DNA of 64,000 bases from CAWIJJ01 sp963836405 (GTDB lineage Bacteria > Acidobacteriota > Terriglobia > Bryobacterales > Bryobacteraceae). Of this stretch, positions 42,920 through 53,800 are shown piece by piece. How positions within the stretch are numbered: the stretch's first letter is position 1; each line of letters begins with the position of its first letter. Below the pieces are notes generated by a model that searched no databases, had not been told where the DNA came from, and was given only the letters and a program-made list of their open reading frames with translations. The stretch covers positions 310,001 through 374,000 of the forward strand of contig CAWIJL010000005.1 in assembly GCA_963836405.1 (NCBI GenBank), in the 5' to 3' direction. Made by a program: the position numbers and the translations under genes.

Positions 42920-44389
42920 TCAGAATACGAAGTGTTCTCCTTCGGACGGACACTCATCCGCGGCGGGAGCTTCGACGCGCAAGCCGGATACGCAGAGGTC
43001 AGGCTGCGCTCCCACTTGTCTCAAAACGGAAGCGAACTGCTCCACCATATGTTCCGCGTCTCGTTTGTCGAATTTCCCGGGCATGTACCGCAGACCACCG
43101 ACAAGACCGGCACCCGTATCCATGGTTTCGAGAGAGATATCGAACTGACCCTCCTGCTGGGGCATCGGATAGTGACGAAGCTGCGAGGATCCAAACGGCA
43201 GGGGATTGCCGCTGTCGAAAAGCCGGCTCAACTCACTTCCCTGCCGTGCGACGTGGACATTGATCATGGTCTGAAAGATCGGGGAAGTACCATAAAACCG
43301 CGGCACACGAAGGCGTTCAGCCATCAGGGTAAAAGGGAAATCCTGGTGAGCGAGCGCGTTCCGTGTTTCGGTTGAGACGGCCTTCAGATGCTCGGCGAAG
43401 CGGAAATCGCCGGGGAACGAAACGCGCAGCGGAAGCATATTGATGAAGTCGCCCATGAGGCGTTCCCATTCCGGCCGGGTCCTGCCGGACACAGGCATGC
43501 CGACGATGAGGTCGGTATGCCCGGACAGACGGTGGAGGAGGACGGTGTAGGCGGCGGCCAACACAGAGAAGAGGGTGGTCCGCTGTTCCCGAACTAAATC
43601 CTTCAGGCGGGTATAGGCGACGCCTTCGATCCGGAGAGGGATCGTCTCGGCTTCCGAGGAGAGGCCGGATGGCACAGGTTTGGCAAACGGCAGGTTCAGG
43701 ACGGGGAGTTCGCCGGAGAGGCGCTGAGACCAGTATTCCCAGGCAGCATGACCTTCGGCCGATTCAATCATTTCCGCCTGCCATTGGACAAAATCGTAGT
43801 AGGTGGCTGGAAGGGGAGGCAAGGCGCCGGCCGGAATTCCACATGCGGCGTCGTACAAAGCGCGTAGCTCGCGATAAAAGACAACGGCTGAAGACGCATC
43901 GAATACGATGTGGTGGATGACGACGAGCAGTACGTCGTAGCCGGGGCCGCGGAATAGCGCGGTTCTGAGCACGTTCTTCTCGAGGTCGAACGGGAGCCGG
44001 TATTCGGCGACGACCGCATCGAGGAGGCGATCTTCGTTTTCGATCGCGACGATTTTGAGGTCGACCGGCGCGTGTTCACGCACCGACTGAACGGGCACAC
44101 CGTCCACGGATTCGAAGACGGTGCGCAGGGCGGCGTGGCGCTCAACGAGCTGCTCGAAAGAACGGCGCAGCGGCTCAAGTTTCAGGGGAGGCTCCGCGCG
44201 CATGGCCAGGGCGGTGTTGTAAGACACGCTTCCGGGGGCCATGCGGTCGAGGAACCACATCGCCGCCTGGTGATGCGAGAGGGGGTAGCGGCTGCGCGGC
44301 CGATTCCTGTTCTTCAACAAGCTACGCAGCAGCTCGCGTTTTTCTTCCGGGGTCAAGCCTTCCAGTTGCCTGCCCGGGTCTCCGTTCAA
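42920..44389 (-). CDS. Free-standing condensation-domain protein (NRPS type)
   Basis: 489 residues, one C domain with no adenylation or carrier domain. The active motif is VIHHIVFDAS (HHxxxD: His159, His160, Asp164), and YPLSHHQAAMWFLDRMAPGS and RHAALRTVFE match the usual C-domain N-terminus. The start is a TTG at 44389 overlapping the exporter stop (TTGA), so it is coupled; a longer open frame upstream is antisense-like noise. The first 25 residues include LTPEEKRELLRSLLK, like a docking helix. Because no thioesterase is present in the visible cluster, this protein is the best candidate to release the polyketide by ester or amide bond formation with an unknown acceptor. Not shown by sequence alone. 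Confidence 0.85.
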   Translation of the reverse strand: MNGDPGRQLEGLTPEEKRELLRSLLKNRNRPRSRYPLSHHQAAMWFLDRMAPGSVSYNTALAMRAEPPLKLEPLRRSFEQLVERHAALRTVFESVDGVPVQSVREHAPVDLKIVAIENEDRLLDAVVAEYRLPFDLEKNVLRTALFRGPGYDVLLVVIHHIVFDASSAVVFYRELRALYDAACGIPAGALPPLPATYYDFVQWQAEMIESAEGHAAWEYWSQRLSGELPVLNLPFAKPVPSGLSSEAETIPLRIEGVAYTRLKDLVREQRTTLFSVLAAAYTVLLHRLSGHTDLIVGMPVSGRTRPEWERLMGDFINMLPLRVSFPGDFRFAEHLKAVSTETRNALAHQDFPFTLMAERLRVPRFYGTSPIFQTMINVHVARQGSELSRLFDSGNPLPFGSSQLRHYPMPQQEGQFDISLETMDTGAGLVGGLRYMPGKFDKRDAEHMVEQFASVLRQVGAQPDLCVSGLRVEAPAADECPSEGEHFVF

Positions 44390-45264
44390 GCGCCCACCCC
44401 GGACGCGACCGAAGACGCGATTGAAGACGCCGCCAGCCGAACTTCCGCGGCAATACCGACACACACGAGGAGCATTCCGGTGAGGACGCGGGCAGACGGG
44501 TGCGAGTGCGAGGCAATGGCTTCCACCGCCGCGACGAAGACCGGCTGAAGGTAGAAAGCCGCTGCGAATGTCGAGGGCGAACTCAGCTTCAACGCCATGT
44601 CGATAGACCAGAGCGCACCGAATCCCGCAACGCCGATGAAGACTACGATCAGGAGTGCTACGGTATTGGGTCTCTGCCAGAATCTGGCGGCCCTGAAGCT
44701 CAGTGCGACGAAGACCCAGAAGGCGGTGTAGAACAACTGGACCTTCTCGGGCTCGCCGGAGAGAAGGCGCGTGAGGAGCGCGTAGGCGAAGAAACAGAAC
44801 GCCGCCCCGGCTGGAAAGACGAGCGTGTGCAAACCATGGCTGGGCGCTGGTGGATCGAGGATGATCGTGACTCCGGCAAAGGCTATCAAGACGGCGACCA
44901 GGTTCTTCAACGGCGCGCGCGTTTCTCTCGCGCCGGCCACGGCCAGCGCGAGCGGCATGATCCAGAGTATAGCCAGCAGCGTATTCGGATGCATCCGTGG
45001 CATGGCCATCAGGAAGAGCATCGGCATGCCGAGCATGCATAGCGAGCGGATGAATTGAAGCCCGGGATGCCGTGTTTTTACGAAGGAGAATCCGCCTCGC
45101 CACACGCAGATGAGCGTGAGAGCGATGAGATGCACGCCGTAGCGCATCCAGACTATTTGCTCGCCCGCGAGTCCGGCGGCGGGTGCGACGCGGTCGATTA
45201 CGGCCCAGATCAGCGAAAAGGCTCCCACGAACAGAACGGGCGAGAGGATGGAGGGGCGGGGCAT
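44386..45264 (-). CDS. EamA/DMT-family transporter
   Basis: 292 residues from ATG 45264, about ten transmembrane helices: LSPVLFVGAFSLIWAVID, QFIRSLCMLGMPMLFLMAM, LLAILWIMPLALAVAG, NLVAVLIAFAGVTIILDPPA and others, with the two EamA halves visible. Typically such proteins export metabolites; here the cluster context suggests export of the polyketide or a precursor. It starts 4 bp after the PKS-C stop and its end is coupled to the condensation gene, so it is part of the same operon. Confidence 0.85.
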   Translation of the reverse strand: MPRPSILSPVLFVGAFSLIWAVIDRVAPAAGLAGEQIVWMRYGVHLIALTLICVWRGGFSFVKTRHPGLQFIRSLCMLGMPMLFLMAMPRMHPNTLLAILWIMPLALAVAGARETRAPLKNLVAVLIAFAGVTIILDPPAPSHGLHTLVFPAGAAFCFFAYALLTRLLSGEPEKVQLFYTAFWVFVALSFRAARFWQRPNTVALLIVVFIGVAGFGALWSIDMALKLSSPSTFAAAFYLQPVFVAAVEAIASHSHPSARVLTGMLLVCVGIAAEVRLAASSIASSVASGVGA

Positions 45265-45268
45265 CGGC

Positions 45269-48200
45269 TCATTCCCCACGCGCCAGTAGTTCGACCAGCA
45301 TGGCATCCACTTCCGTGTCGCTCATCGAATCGACATGGGGAGTGAGGTTACCGGCGGGCGCCACCGGCGCATAGCCGTCGGCAACGTAGTCGAGCAGCAG
45401 GCGCAAAGGTGCGCCGTCGAGGAGTTGGACGATGGTTACGACGACGCCGAAATCCTTCTGAATGCGGTTCCTGAATTCGATAGCCATCAGCGAATCGATG
45501 CCGAGGTCCGATACCGGGCGCTCGAGTTCCATGTCGGAGGTGGAGAATCCGGTGATGGCAGCGAGCGTCCGGATCAAGTGATCCTGAATTACGGCCCGCC
45601 TTGCGGCGCCCTGCAAGCGGCCGATGACGTGGACAACGGATTCGGTGGAGTCGCGAGGTGGTTCGGCGACCTGGCCGGTTAGTCGCGAGAGGAACGCAGA
45701 TTTGGCGTATGTGGGATACAGTCGCGCCCAGGTGGCCCAGTGAACGGGGAGGACGGCGAGGTTCGAGCAGCCTGAACCGAGCCCGCGCCCGAGAGCGTCC
45801 AAGCCTTGTTCGGTGGTCATGCCGCCCATTCCGCGATCCACCCTGGCCTGAACGTCGCCAGTGTCGAATCTGGCTGCCATGCCCGCTTCGTTCCAAACTC
45901 CCCAATTCACGCTCGTAGCCGGCAATCCGGATGCTGCGCGATGGCGCGCAAGCGCATCGAGGAAGCAGTTGGCCGCGGCGTAGCCTCCGAGCTTCGGTGA
46001 GCCGAGCAGCGCAGAAGCCGAGGAAAACAGGCAGAAGAAATCGAGAGGCTGGGTCCGCAGACACCGGGCGAGGGTCGAAGCAGCGAGTTTGGGCGCGAGG
46101 AGCGCGTCGAACTCTTCGGGGGGCATGTCGACGGCCGTTCCGTGCTTCAGGACTCCCGCGGCGTGGACGACACCGCGAACCCGAGGGCGGCATTCGGCGG
46201 CGTAGCCATCGAGGAACGACTGGAGGGCCCGCGGGTTGGCGACATCGACGCTTGCGTGGTAAACGGCGGCGCCGCGGGACTCGAGCTCGAGGATGGCGCG
46301 GACGATGGCGGACACAGGAAGGTCGCCGGGAATGTTCCGCCATTCAGAGCGCGCGGGGAGCACTGTCCGCGACATCAGTATCAGATGGCGTGCGCCCTGG
46401 CGGACCAACCACCGCGCTACCTCGAGTCCCAGGCCGTTCAAACCGCCGGTTACGAGATAGGCCCCGTCAGGAGCGAGTTGCAAGGGAGTAAGCCGCGGAG
46501 CGGGTATTCGCTCGAGCCGCGCCGCGAAGAACCGTCCGCCTTCGATCTTGACCTGGTCTTCAGCCGGACCGGACAGCAGCAATTGGCCGAGCAGCGTGGC
46601 GGCAGCGTCATCCTGGGTGTCGAGATCGATGAGGCCACCCCAAATTTCGGGTTGCTCGACCGCGAGTGTGCGGCCCAATCCCCATACCGGCGCTTGCCAG
46701 ATACGATCGGCGTTCGAGTATTCGCTTTCGGCGTAGAGTCCCCGGGTTACGACGTAGAGACGGGCATCGCGGTAGGAGGAAAGCGTACGCACCCAGCGGA
46801 GGACCCCGGCGCAGCCGGTAGCTTCGAATGGCGATTCAGCGGAGTCGGGAGCGTGGGCAAGCATGGCGCCAAGATAGACGACGCCGAGTGGCCGGTCGTG
46901 GGGCAGACCGGCGAGCAAACGTTCTGCCGTTCCTCCGGCAGGCGCGATGATGGGATGCGACCCAGCCGAGCGAATCGCGGCGCAAACCCGATCTGCCATT
47001 TCGGGATTGTCCCCAACGACCAGCCAGGTCCTTTCAGTTCGGGCGGGCACGGTGAGGGCCGGCTCGAACGGCTCCCATGCCAGCGCATGGAACCAATCTT
47101 CGGGGCCGGCAGACGGTGTTCGCTTCGAATCCTCCTCCTGGTAACGGAGAACGGCGCCGGTGACCGTGGAGAGCAGTTTCCCGTCTTCGTCGTAAGCTGC
47201 AACGTCGCCGATCCATTCGGAGGGGTCGGAGCCGCGGCGGATGCGCGCATGGCAGGTGAGAGAAGCGCCCCGCGGACGGGCATACAGAGTCACTTCACCG
47301 AGGCTCTTACCGACGAGCGCCCCAGGTTCGCCGGGGGCAGCGAAGATGCGAACGCCCGGCATGATGTGGCCGCAGGCATCCGACAGTGCGGGATGAAACC
47401 GGTATGCGCCGATTTCGCCGCGGATCGGTTCGGCTATGGAGACGCGGCTCCAGCCTTCATCGGAAGCGACGCGAGCGGACTCAACGCCCTGGAAAGCCGT
47501 TCCCCAGTCGTTGCCGAGTTCGGCCATACGCCGATAGAAGACGGGGCCATCGATGGCGATCGCGCGGTCGCCGGGCAGCGGCAATTCGGGCGGCGCGGGG
47601 ACGCCTTCCGGCGCGCGGAGCACTTCGGCGGCAGCATGCAACGTCCAGGCGGATTTCTCAGATTGGCGGCTGTACACTTCGAAGCGTCCGGCGGAAGGGG
47701 CGGTCTGCTCGAACCGGCACTGGAGTTCGTAAACCGAGTCCGGTTCGAGGAACAGCGGTTTCTCAACACGCATGCCTGCGATGGAGACAGGAGTTTCGCC
47801 GAATAGCTCCGCGAAAGCGGCGCCCGCGAGTTCAACATATGCGGTGGCGGGCAGCACGGGCCGGGTCTGGACGCGGTGGTCGGCGATCCAGGGGTGAGTG
47901 CGCAGGCCGATCGAGGAGTGCCAGATCGACGCGTTCGGATTGCCCGCTACATCGATGCGTTGGCCGAGCAGGGGATGCCCGGCGATAGAACCGAGTGCCG
48001 CGGGTTGGGGGACACCGAGGTCATCGACCCAGTGACGCCGGCGCTCGAAGGGGTAGGTGGGCAGCGGTGTGCGGCGCCGGTCGTGATGGGAGTGGTAACC
48101 CTCCCAATCGATTTCGGCGCCGTTCACGTACAAGCGGCCAAGGCTCTCGGCGAGTTGCTGAAGCTCGGGTTTGGCGCGGCGGATGGAAGGCGCCCAAAGC

Positions 48201-50719
48201 TGTCCTTCGGCACCGATGCAGGCTTGTCCCATGCCGAGGAGGGTCGAGCCCGGCCCGATTTCGACGAACGCCTGGCAGCGCAGATCCGCGAGCGTGCGCA
48301 TGCCGTCGTGGAAACGTACCGAATCGCGGACCTGGCGGCGCCAGTAGATTTGACTCTGGAGGTCGGCCCGTTTGACCGGCTGTCCGGTCACGCTGGAAAC
48401 GAGGGTCAGGCGAGGCGATCGGGAATCGACGGCCGCGGCGCGAGCGGCAAACAGCGACTCCACGGGTTCCATCAGGGGAGAGTGGAAAGCATGCGAAACG
48501 CGAAGCGGTTCGACGCGCACGCCGCTCGACGAGAACCGCGCGGCCAGGCGTTGGACGGCTGCGGAATGGCCGGAAATCACGACATTTTCGGGTCCATTCA
48601 AAGCGGCAATGGACACCCCTGGTTCGGCGGCGGAATCGAGCAGGGCTCGAACCTGCTCTTCCGGGGCGAGGACGGCGGCCATCGCGCCTTCGCCTTGGGG
48701 AAGGCCGCCCATGAGTTGTGCGCGGTCGGCGATCAGGGCGAGGGATTGCTCGAGCGAATAGAATCCGGCAACGCAAGCGGCGGCATACTCCCCGACACTA
48801 TGTCCGAGCACGGCGGTGGGTTCGACGCCCCAACTGAGCCACAATTCTGCCAGCGCATACTCGATCGCGAATAGCGCCGGTTGCGTATAGCGGGTGTCGT
48901 CGAGCAGATGGGAGGCTTCGCCGTAGAGAAGTTCGATGAGGCCCGGATGGAGGCGCGTATCGAGGACCTGAGCGCAACGGTCGATGGCGCTCCGGAACAC
49001 CGGCTCGGCGTCGTAGAGTCCGCGGCCCATCCCGGCGTACTGCGCGCCCTGTCCGCTAAACAGAAAGGCAATGCGCAGCCCGGCGCCTGGGGAGCGTCCT
49101 GAAATCTCGGCCGGCTCGAGGAGCTTATGCTGCAACTCGTGGCCGGAACCGGCAAGGTAGACAGCGCGATGGCTGAGGTGAGCCCGCCCTGTGGCGGCGG
49201 TGTAGCAGGTGTCGCCGGGATCGGAATCGTGCTCTTCGAGATAGTCGCGATAGCGCGCGGCGAGAGATGTGAGTGCACCCGGAGTGCGGGCCGAGAGCGG
49301 AAGCAGGTGGATGCTGCCGGCGGTGGCGGAAGGTGTTGGCCGCGCGGGCGGCAGCGGCGCCTCGCCGAGGATTACGTGGGCATTGGTTCCGCTGAATCCA
49401 AAGGAACTGACGCCAGCGAAACGCGGCCTCGATCCGCGCTTCCAGTCTTTGCCGTTTATTGGAATTTCGACGGGGACACCCATCCAATCGATGTGGGGGT
49501 TGAGCGACGTGAAGTGCAGGTGTGCCGGAATGCGCTCGTGCAGAAGCGAGAGCACCACCTTGATCAAGCCGGCGACGCCTGAAGCAGACTCGAGGTGACC
49601 GATGTTGGTTTTGACCGAGCCAATGGTCAGCGGCTGTGAAGCGTCGCGGCCAGACCCAAGCACGGCGGCAAGAGCGTGTCCTTCGATGGGATCGCCGAGG
49701 GAAGTGCCGGTGCCGTGCGCCTCAATGTAGTCGATTTGCGCAGGCTCGAGTTGAGCGGCGGCGAGCGCCTGACGGATGACGGCTTCCTGGGCGGGCCCGT
49801 TGGGCACGGTAAGACCGCTGCTCCGGCCGTCCTGGTTCACAGCCGAGCCACGGATGAGAGCGAGGATGTTATCGCCGTCGGCGATGGCGTCGGACAACCG
49901 CTTGAGCACGACGATGCCGCAGCCTTCCGAGCGGACGAAGCCGTCGGCGCGAGCGTCGAAAGCCTTGCATTTCCCGTCGGGCGCCATCATGCCCCAGTTT
50001 GCGAAGCAAATGAACGGGTCTGGTGTGAGGACGGCATTGACGCCGCCGGCCAGCGCCATGCGCGATTCGCGGGTGCGGAGGCTCTGGCAAGCCAGGTGAA
50101 CGGCAGTGAGGGAGGACGAACAGGCGGTGTCGATGGAGACGGATGGGCCCTGAAGCCCAAGCACGAACGACAGGCGGCCAGCGGCGGCATTTGCGGCCGT
50201 TCCGGTGGCGGTGTACACATCGAGCAGCATGCGGCCCGTGTCGCGGATCAATTGGCCGTAGTCGCGGCCGGTGATGCCGATGAAGACGCCAGTGGCTGAA
50301 CCCGCGAGACGGGAGGCGTTGATTCCGGCCTGCTCGAGCGCTTCCCAGGCCACCTCGAGGACCATGCGCTGCTGCGGGTCGAGTGTGGAGGCCTCGCGGG
50401 CGGACAAGCCGAAGAACCGGGGTTCGAATCGATCCAGTCCGTCCACCAATCCCGCCTTCCAAACGGCTGCCTCGGGACAAGGCGTCGAGGACCAGCGAGA
50501 GGCCGGGATTTCGCGCACAGCGTCCACACCAGCGTCGAGGAGTTTCCAGTAGGAGTCCGGGCCGGTGACGTCGCCGGGCAAGCGGCAGCCCAATCCGACG
50601 ATGGCAATCGGTTCAGAAGCGGCTTGTTCGGATTCTCGTAGCTTGGCTTTCAGGTCCTCTACGGTTTGAAGGGCCTTCAGCAGCAGAGTCCGGCGATCGA
50701 CGTTCAGAGTTTCGTTCAT
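45269..50719 (-). CDS. Type I polyketide synthase, module C: KS-AT-DH-KR-ACP
   Basis: 1816 residues, intact. The ATG at 50719 gives MNETLNVDRRTLLLKALQTV, a docking-like helix. KS (about 36-460): Cys200 in DTACSSS, His335 in EAHGTGTS, His375 in KTNIGHLE. AT (about 545-860): GHSVGEY with Ser641; HAFHSPLM at 743-750 is the malonyl-CoA type. DH (about 915-1190): His948 in ADHRVQTRPVLP, in which the usual glycine of HxxxGxxxxP is Thr; Asp1114 in HPALSDACGH. KR (about 1410-1610): GGLNGLG for NADPH, Ser near 1567, Tyr1580 and Asn1584, so active. ACP: DLGIDSLMAIEF with Ser1743. No cMT, ER or TE. The tail SDTEVDAMLVELLARGE looks like a docking segment. One chain-extension step with KR and DH gives an enoyl unit, unless iterative. 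Confidence 0.95.
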   Translation of the reverse strand: MNETLNVDRRTLLLKALQTVEDLKAKLRESEQAASEPIAIVGLGCRLPGDVTGPDSYWKLLDAGVDAVREIPASRWSSTPCPEAAVWKAGLVDGLDRFEPRFFGLSAREASTLDPQQRMVLEVAWEALEQAGINASRLAGSATGVFIGITGRDYGQLIRDTGRMLLDVYTATGTAANAAAGRLSFVLGLQGPSVSIDTACSSSLTAVHLACQSLRTRESRMALAGGVNAVLTPDPFICFANWGMMAPDGKCKAFDARADGFVRSEGCGIVVLKRLSDAIADGDNILALIRGSAVNQDGRSSGLTVPNGPAQEAVIRQALAAAQLEPAQIDYIEAHGTGTSLGDPIEGHALAAVLGSGRDASQPLTIGSVKTNIGHLESASGVAGLIKVVLSLLHERIPAHLHFTSLNPHIDWMGVPVEIPINGKDWKRGSRPRFAGVSSFGFSGTNAHVILGEAPLPPARPTPSATAGSIHLLPLSARTPGALTSLAARYRDYLEEHDSDPGDTCYTAATGRAHLSHRAVYLAGSGHELQHKLLEPAEISGRSPGAGLRIAFLFSGQGAQYAGMGRGLYDAEPVFRSAIDRCAQVLDTRLHPGLIELLYGEASHLLDDTRYTQPALFAIEYALAELWLSWGVEPTAVLGHSVGEYAAACVAGFYSLEQSLALIADRAQLMGGLPQGEGAMAAVLAPEEQVRALLDSAAEPGVSIAALNGPENVVISGHSAAVQRLAARFSSSGVRVEPLRVSHAFHSPLMEPVESLFAARAAAVDSRSPRLTLVSSVTGQPVKRADLQSQIYWRRQVRDSVRFHDGMRTLADLRCQAFVEIGPGSTLLGMGQACIGAEGQLWAPSIRRAKPELQQLAESLGRLYVNGAEIDWEGYHSHHDRRRTPLPTYPFERRRHWVDDLGVPQPAALGSIAGHPLLGQRIDVAGNPNASIWHSSIGLRTHPWIADHRVQTRPVLPATAYVELAGAAFAELFGETPVSIAGMRVEKPLFLEPDSVYELQCRFEQTAPSAGRFEVYSRQSEKSAWTLHAAAEVLRAPEGVPAPPELPLPGDRAIAIDGPVFYRRMAELGNDWGTAFQGVESARVASDEGWSRVSIAEPIRGEIGAYRFHPALSDACGHIMPGVRIFAAPGEPGALVGKSLGEVTLYARPRGASLTCHARIRRGSDPSEWIGDVAAYDEDGKLLSTVTGAVLRYQEEDSKRTPSAGPEDWFHALAWEPFEPALTVPARTERTWLVVGDNPEMADRVCAAIRSAGSHPIIAPAGGTAERLLAGLPHDRPLGVVYLGAMLAHAPDSAESPFEATGCAGVLRWVRTLSSYRDARLYVVTRGLYAESEYSNADRIWQAPVWGLGRTLAVEQPEIWGGLIDLDTQDDAAATLLGQLLLSGPAEDQVKIEGGRFFAARLERIPAPRLTPLQLAPDGAYLVTGGLNGLGLEVARWLVRQGARHLILMSRTVLPARSEWRNIPGDLPVSAIVRAILELESRGAAVYHASVDVANPRALQSFLDGYAAECRPRVRGVVHAAGVLKHGTAVDMPPEEFDALLAPKLAASTLARCLRTQPLDFFCLFSSASALLGSPKLGGYAAANCFLDALARHRAASGLPATSVNWGVWNEAGMAARFDTGDVQARVDRGMGGMTTEQGLDALGRGLGSGCSNLAVLPVHWATWARLYPTYAKSAFLSRLTGQVAEPPRDSTESVVHVIGRLQGAARRAVIQDHLIRTLAAITGFSTSDMELERPVSDLGIDSLMAIEFRNRIQKDFGVVVTIVQLLDGAPLRLLLDYVADGYAPVAPAGNLTPHVDSMSDTEVDAMLVELLARGE

Positions 50720-50868
50720 AGTTCGAACCGGGCGCTCCTGCAAGATGACGCAATTTAGCTTCCAGCCTTACGGGCAACGATTGAAACAGATAACGGGCGT
50801 ACCGGGAGCGCCACCGGTGCACGAATTCCCAATTTGCAGGACCGTTGGTCGAAACTTTTGACCAGAGA
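50720..50868. other. Short gap between PKS genes
   Basis: 149 bp between PKS-B stop and PKS-C start. No ORF and no clear promoter or terminator; the two are most likely co-transcribed. Confidence 0.35.
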
Positions 50869-53800
50869 TCAACCAATTCCATCCAAGGCTTGGGCCAGCA
50901 GGTCGGCGAGCTGGTCTTCGGACAGCTCTTCGCGAGCGTTCGGGATGACGGCGACAACCGCCGGTTCACTCTCGATTGGCGGCGTTTCCGCGTCCGCCAG
51001 ACCGGGCCGGATCCCGTCGTAGATGTGGGCCGCTAAGGCATTGACACTCGGATAGTTGAACGTAAGGGTCGAGGGGAAGGACCGGCCGCAGCGGCGCTCC
51101 AGGCGGCGTTTCAGCTCTATGGACATCAGAGAGTCCATACCGAGTTCGAACAGGCCGACGGCTGGGTCCACCTCATGGGTTTGGAGGCCAAGCACGCGAG
51201 CGGCTTCTCCCCGGATCGTCTCCACCACACAATCCAGCCGGGCGGAAGGCGGAACGTCCTCGAGAAGGTCGCGGAGGTTCTTGCCGGATTCGGGTTTGAC
51301 GATTGTGTCGCCGGCCGGTTTCGCGGCGGTGACGAGATCGAACATCGGCCGGCGGCGGCGGAATTCATAGGCGGCTTTGAAGGCATTCCATTCGATGGAA
51401 GCAATCATGGCGTTCGATAAGCCGGACCCGAGGATGTCGCCGAGGGCGCCCAGGGCCTGTGCGGATGGCATGGGATGGAGTCCGGTGCGCAAGTACTGCC
51501 GGCGATCCTGCTCGGAAGTGCCGCGCATCAGGTCCCAGGTTCCCCAGTTGACCGCGATGGCGGGAACTCCGGCGCGCCTTGCCTGGTGCGCGAAGGAATC
51601 CAGGTACGCGTTGGCCGCGGCGTACGCCGCCATGCTGCGGACGCCGGCGAGGGCGGTAGTCGAGGAGAACAAAACGAAAAAGTCGAGCGGAGAGCCGGCG
51701 ACCAGATCGAGCAGAGGCGATGCCGCCCGTTTCGGCGCGAGCACGGCTTCGATTCGACCGGCGGACAGGTCCGAAATCTCTGTCGAATCGAACACCGCGG
51801 CCGTATGGACAACGCCGCGAAGGCGCGCGCCCGCGAGCGCTGTGCGGATCGCTTCCAGGCCGGCAGCCGTCCCGATATCGGCGGCGACAATGTCGACTCG
51901 CGCGCCCAGAGTGCGGAGCGCGGCGACGGCTTCGATGCGCTGAGAGGTGGAAGCGGTCCGCCCGGCAAGCACCAGCCATTTGGCTCCGTTTCGCACCAGC
52001 CATTCCCCGGTCTTCAAACCGAGATTCCCGAGTCCGCCGGTGATGAGATATGCGCCTTCCGGCTGGATTGGTACGCCGGCCCGCCTGACGGAGGCGTCGC
52101 GCACGATTCGCGGCACGTATCGCCGGCCGCCGCGAAAGAGCAATTGATCTTCCGCGGAGCCGCTGTTCGCCTCGCGCCGAACGATTTCAGCCGGATCCAC
52201 AAGGGGCTCGACGTCAACCGCGCCGCCCCAGATCTCTGGAAACTCCAGCGCAGCGGTCCGCGCGATGCCCCACAATGCGGCTTGTTCAGGATTGACCGCA
52301 TCGTGCGGCGTGAGAGGGTGAACGCCTTCGGTCGCGAGCCAGACTCGTGGGGGGGTTGGCTGGGACGCCGCCGTCTGGAGAAGGGAAACAAGATCGGCGC
52401 ATGAACCGCCGCGGGTCGCATCGTACAACAGGACGTCGCAATCCGAGGCGGCGGAATACCCGGCCGCCACACGCACGGTGCGCAGGCGGGTCCGATCCGG
52501 CACTTCGTTGGCCTTCGCCAACAAAAGCACCTGCTGCGAGCCGGACGCCGGTTCGATTGCCGTCGCGGAGAAGCCTTCGCGATTCAGCAGGTCCAGCCAT
52601 TGCTCGCGATTCAGAAGCGCATGGGAAGGGCGCAGAGTCGCATCGTTGAACTTCCACCAACCCTCGGTCATGCCGAAAGTAAGGTCGACCCAGCGCTCGG
52701 GCCGCGTGCCTTCGATCAACACCAGGAGTCCGGAGGGCGCGATCAGGCTACGGACGTTCCGGACGGTCGCGCGAAGATCGGCGGTGGCGTGAAGGACATT
52801 CGCCGCGATCGCGATATCGAAGGACTCCGGCGAGAAGCCCTGGGCCGCCGCCGGCCTCTCGATATCGAGCACCTCGTAGCGCATGAACGGGCAACCGCTA
52901 AAGCGCTCCCTGGCTCTCGCGGCGAACAGGGCGGACACGTCGGTGAAGACGTATTCGACGTCGCGTCCGGCCAGCACCGGCGTGAGGCATGTGGTCGTGC
53001 CTCCGGTTCCGGCGCCGATTTCGAGGATCCGTACCCGACGGCCGGCGGGTACGGCAGCCAAGGCGGCATCGAGCGCCTTGCCGGCCAACGGATTGAAGAC
53101 CTGCGCGGCGGGTGAGTGAATGTAGAGCCGCTCCAACGTCTCAAACGACCCGCCATCGGACAACAACTGAAGGGGATCTGTCTGGCCGCGCAACACCTCT
53201 AGCAGACGGCTGCCGCAGCGCTCGATCAATTGCAGTTCGGCAACGAAGGCCGGATGCTGTTTTTCCAGAAGCCGGCAAGCTGTGTCGGGCGATTCGGATT
53301 CGGGACGGCGCACAACGCGCCATTGCTCGCCGGACTGCCAGAGAATCCCATCTTCGGCCAACATTTCGAGCAGCCGGTTGAAGAACCGGCCATGCCGTTC
53401 GAGGACGCCGGCCATCAACATCAGCGATGACGTGAGCAGAGTTTCGCCAGGCTCGAATGCGACTCCCGCGCGACGAAGCGCGGCGACGACGTACTGTGCC
53501 GCGATGCGGTCGAATTGCGGGCGTAGAATGTTGTAGCCGTCGAGGCCCTGTGCGATTGCATCGCGATCACACTCAGCAGCCAAAGCCGCTACTTGGGCCG
53601 GGTCGTCAACGATTGCGCCGGTGCGGGTGGCCGTGGGCGCGACTAACGCTTTCTCCTGCCACTCGAGGCGATAGAACCAGTCGCGAGGGGCTGCCGCTTC
53701 AGCGGCCAGCAGGCCCATGCGAAGGTCTTCCGTGCGGGCGAGTACAGCACCCGATGGATCGTAGATGGTCAGATCGGCTTTGAGCGCGCCAGGTTCGTCG

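Noticed and set aside
44390..45103. N-terminal extension of the condensation protein (about 240 codons)
   Set aside because: The extension is the out-of-frame shadow of the EamA transporter gene. The coupled TTG at 44389 fits the protein start of C domains.
46142..47806. Plus-strand ORF of 554 codons inside PKS-C
   Set aside because: Antisense to an intact PKS with all catalytic residues; no motif of its own.
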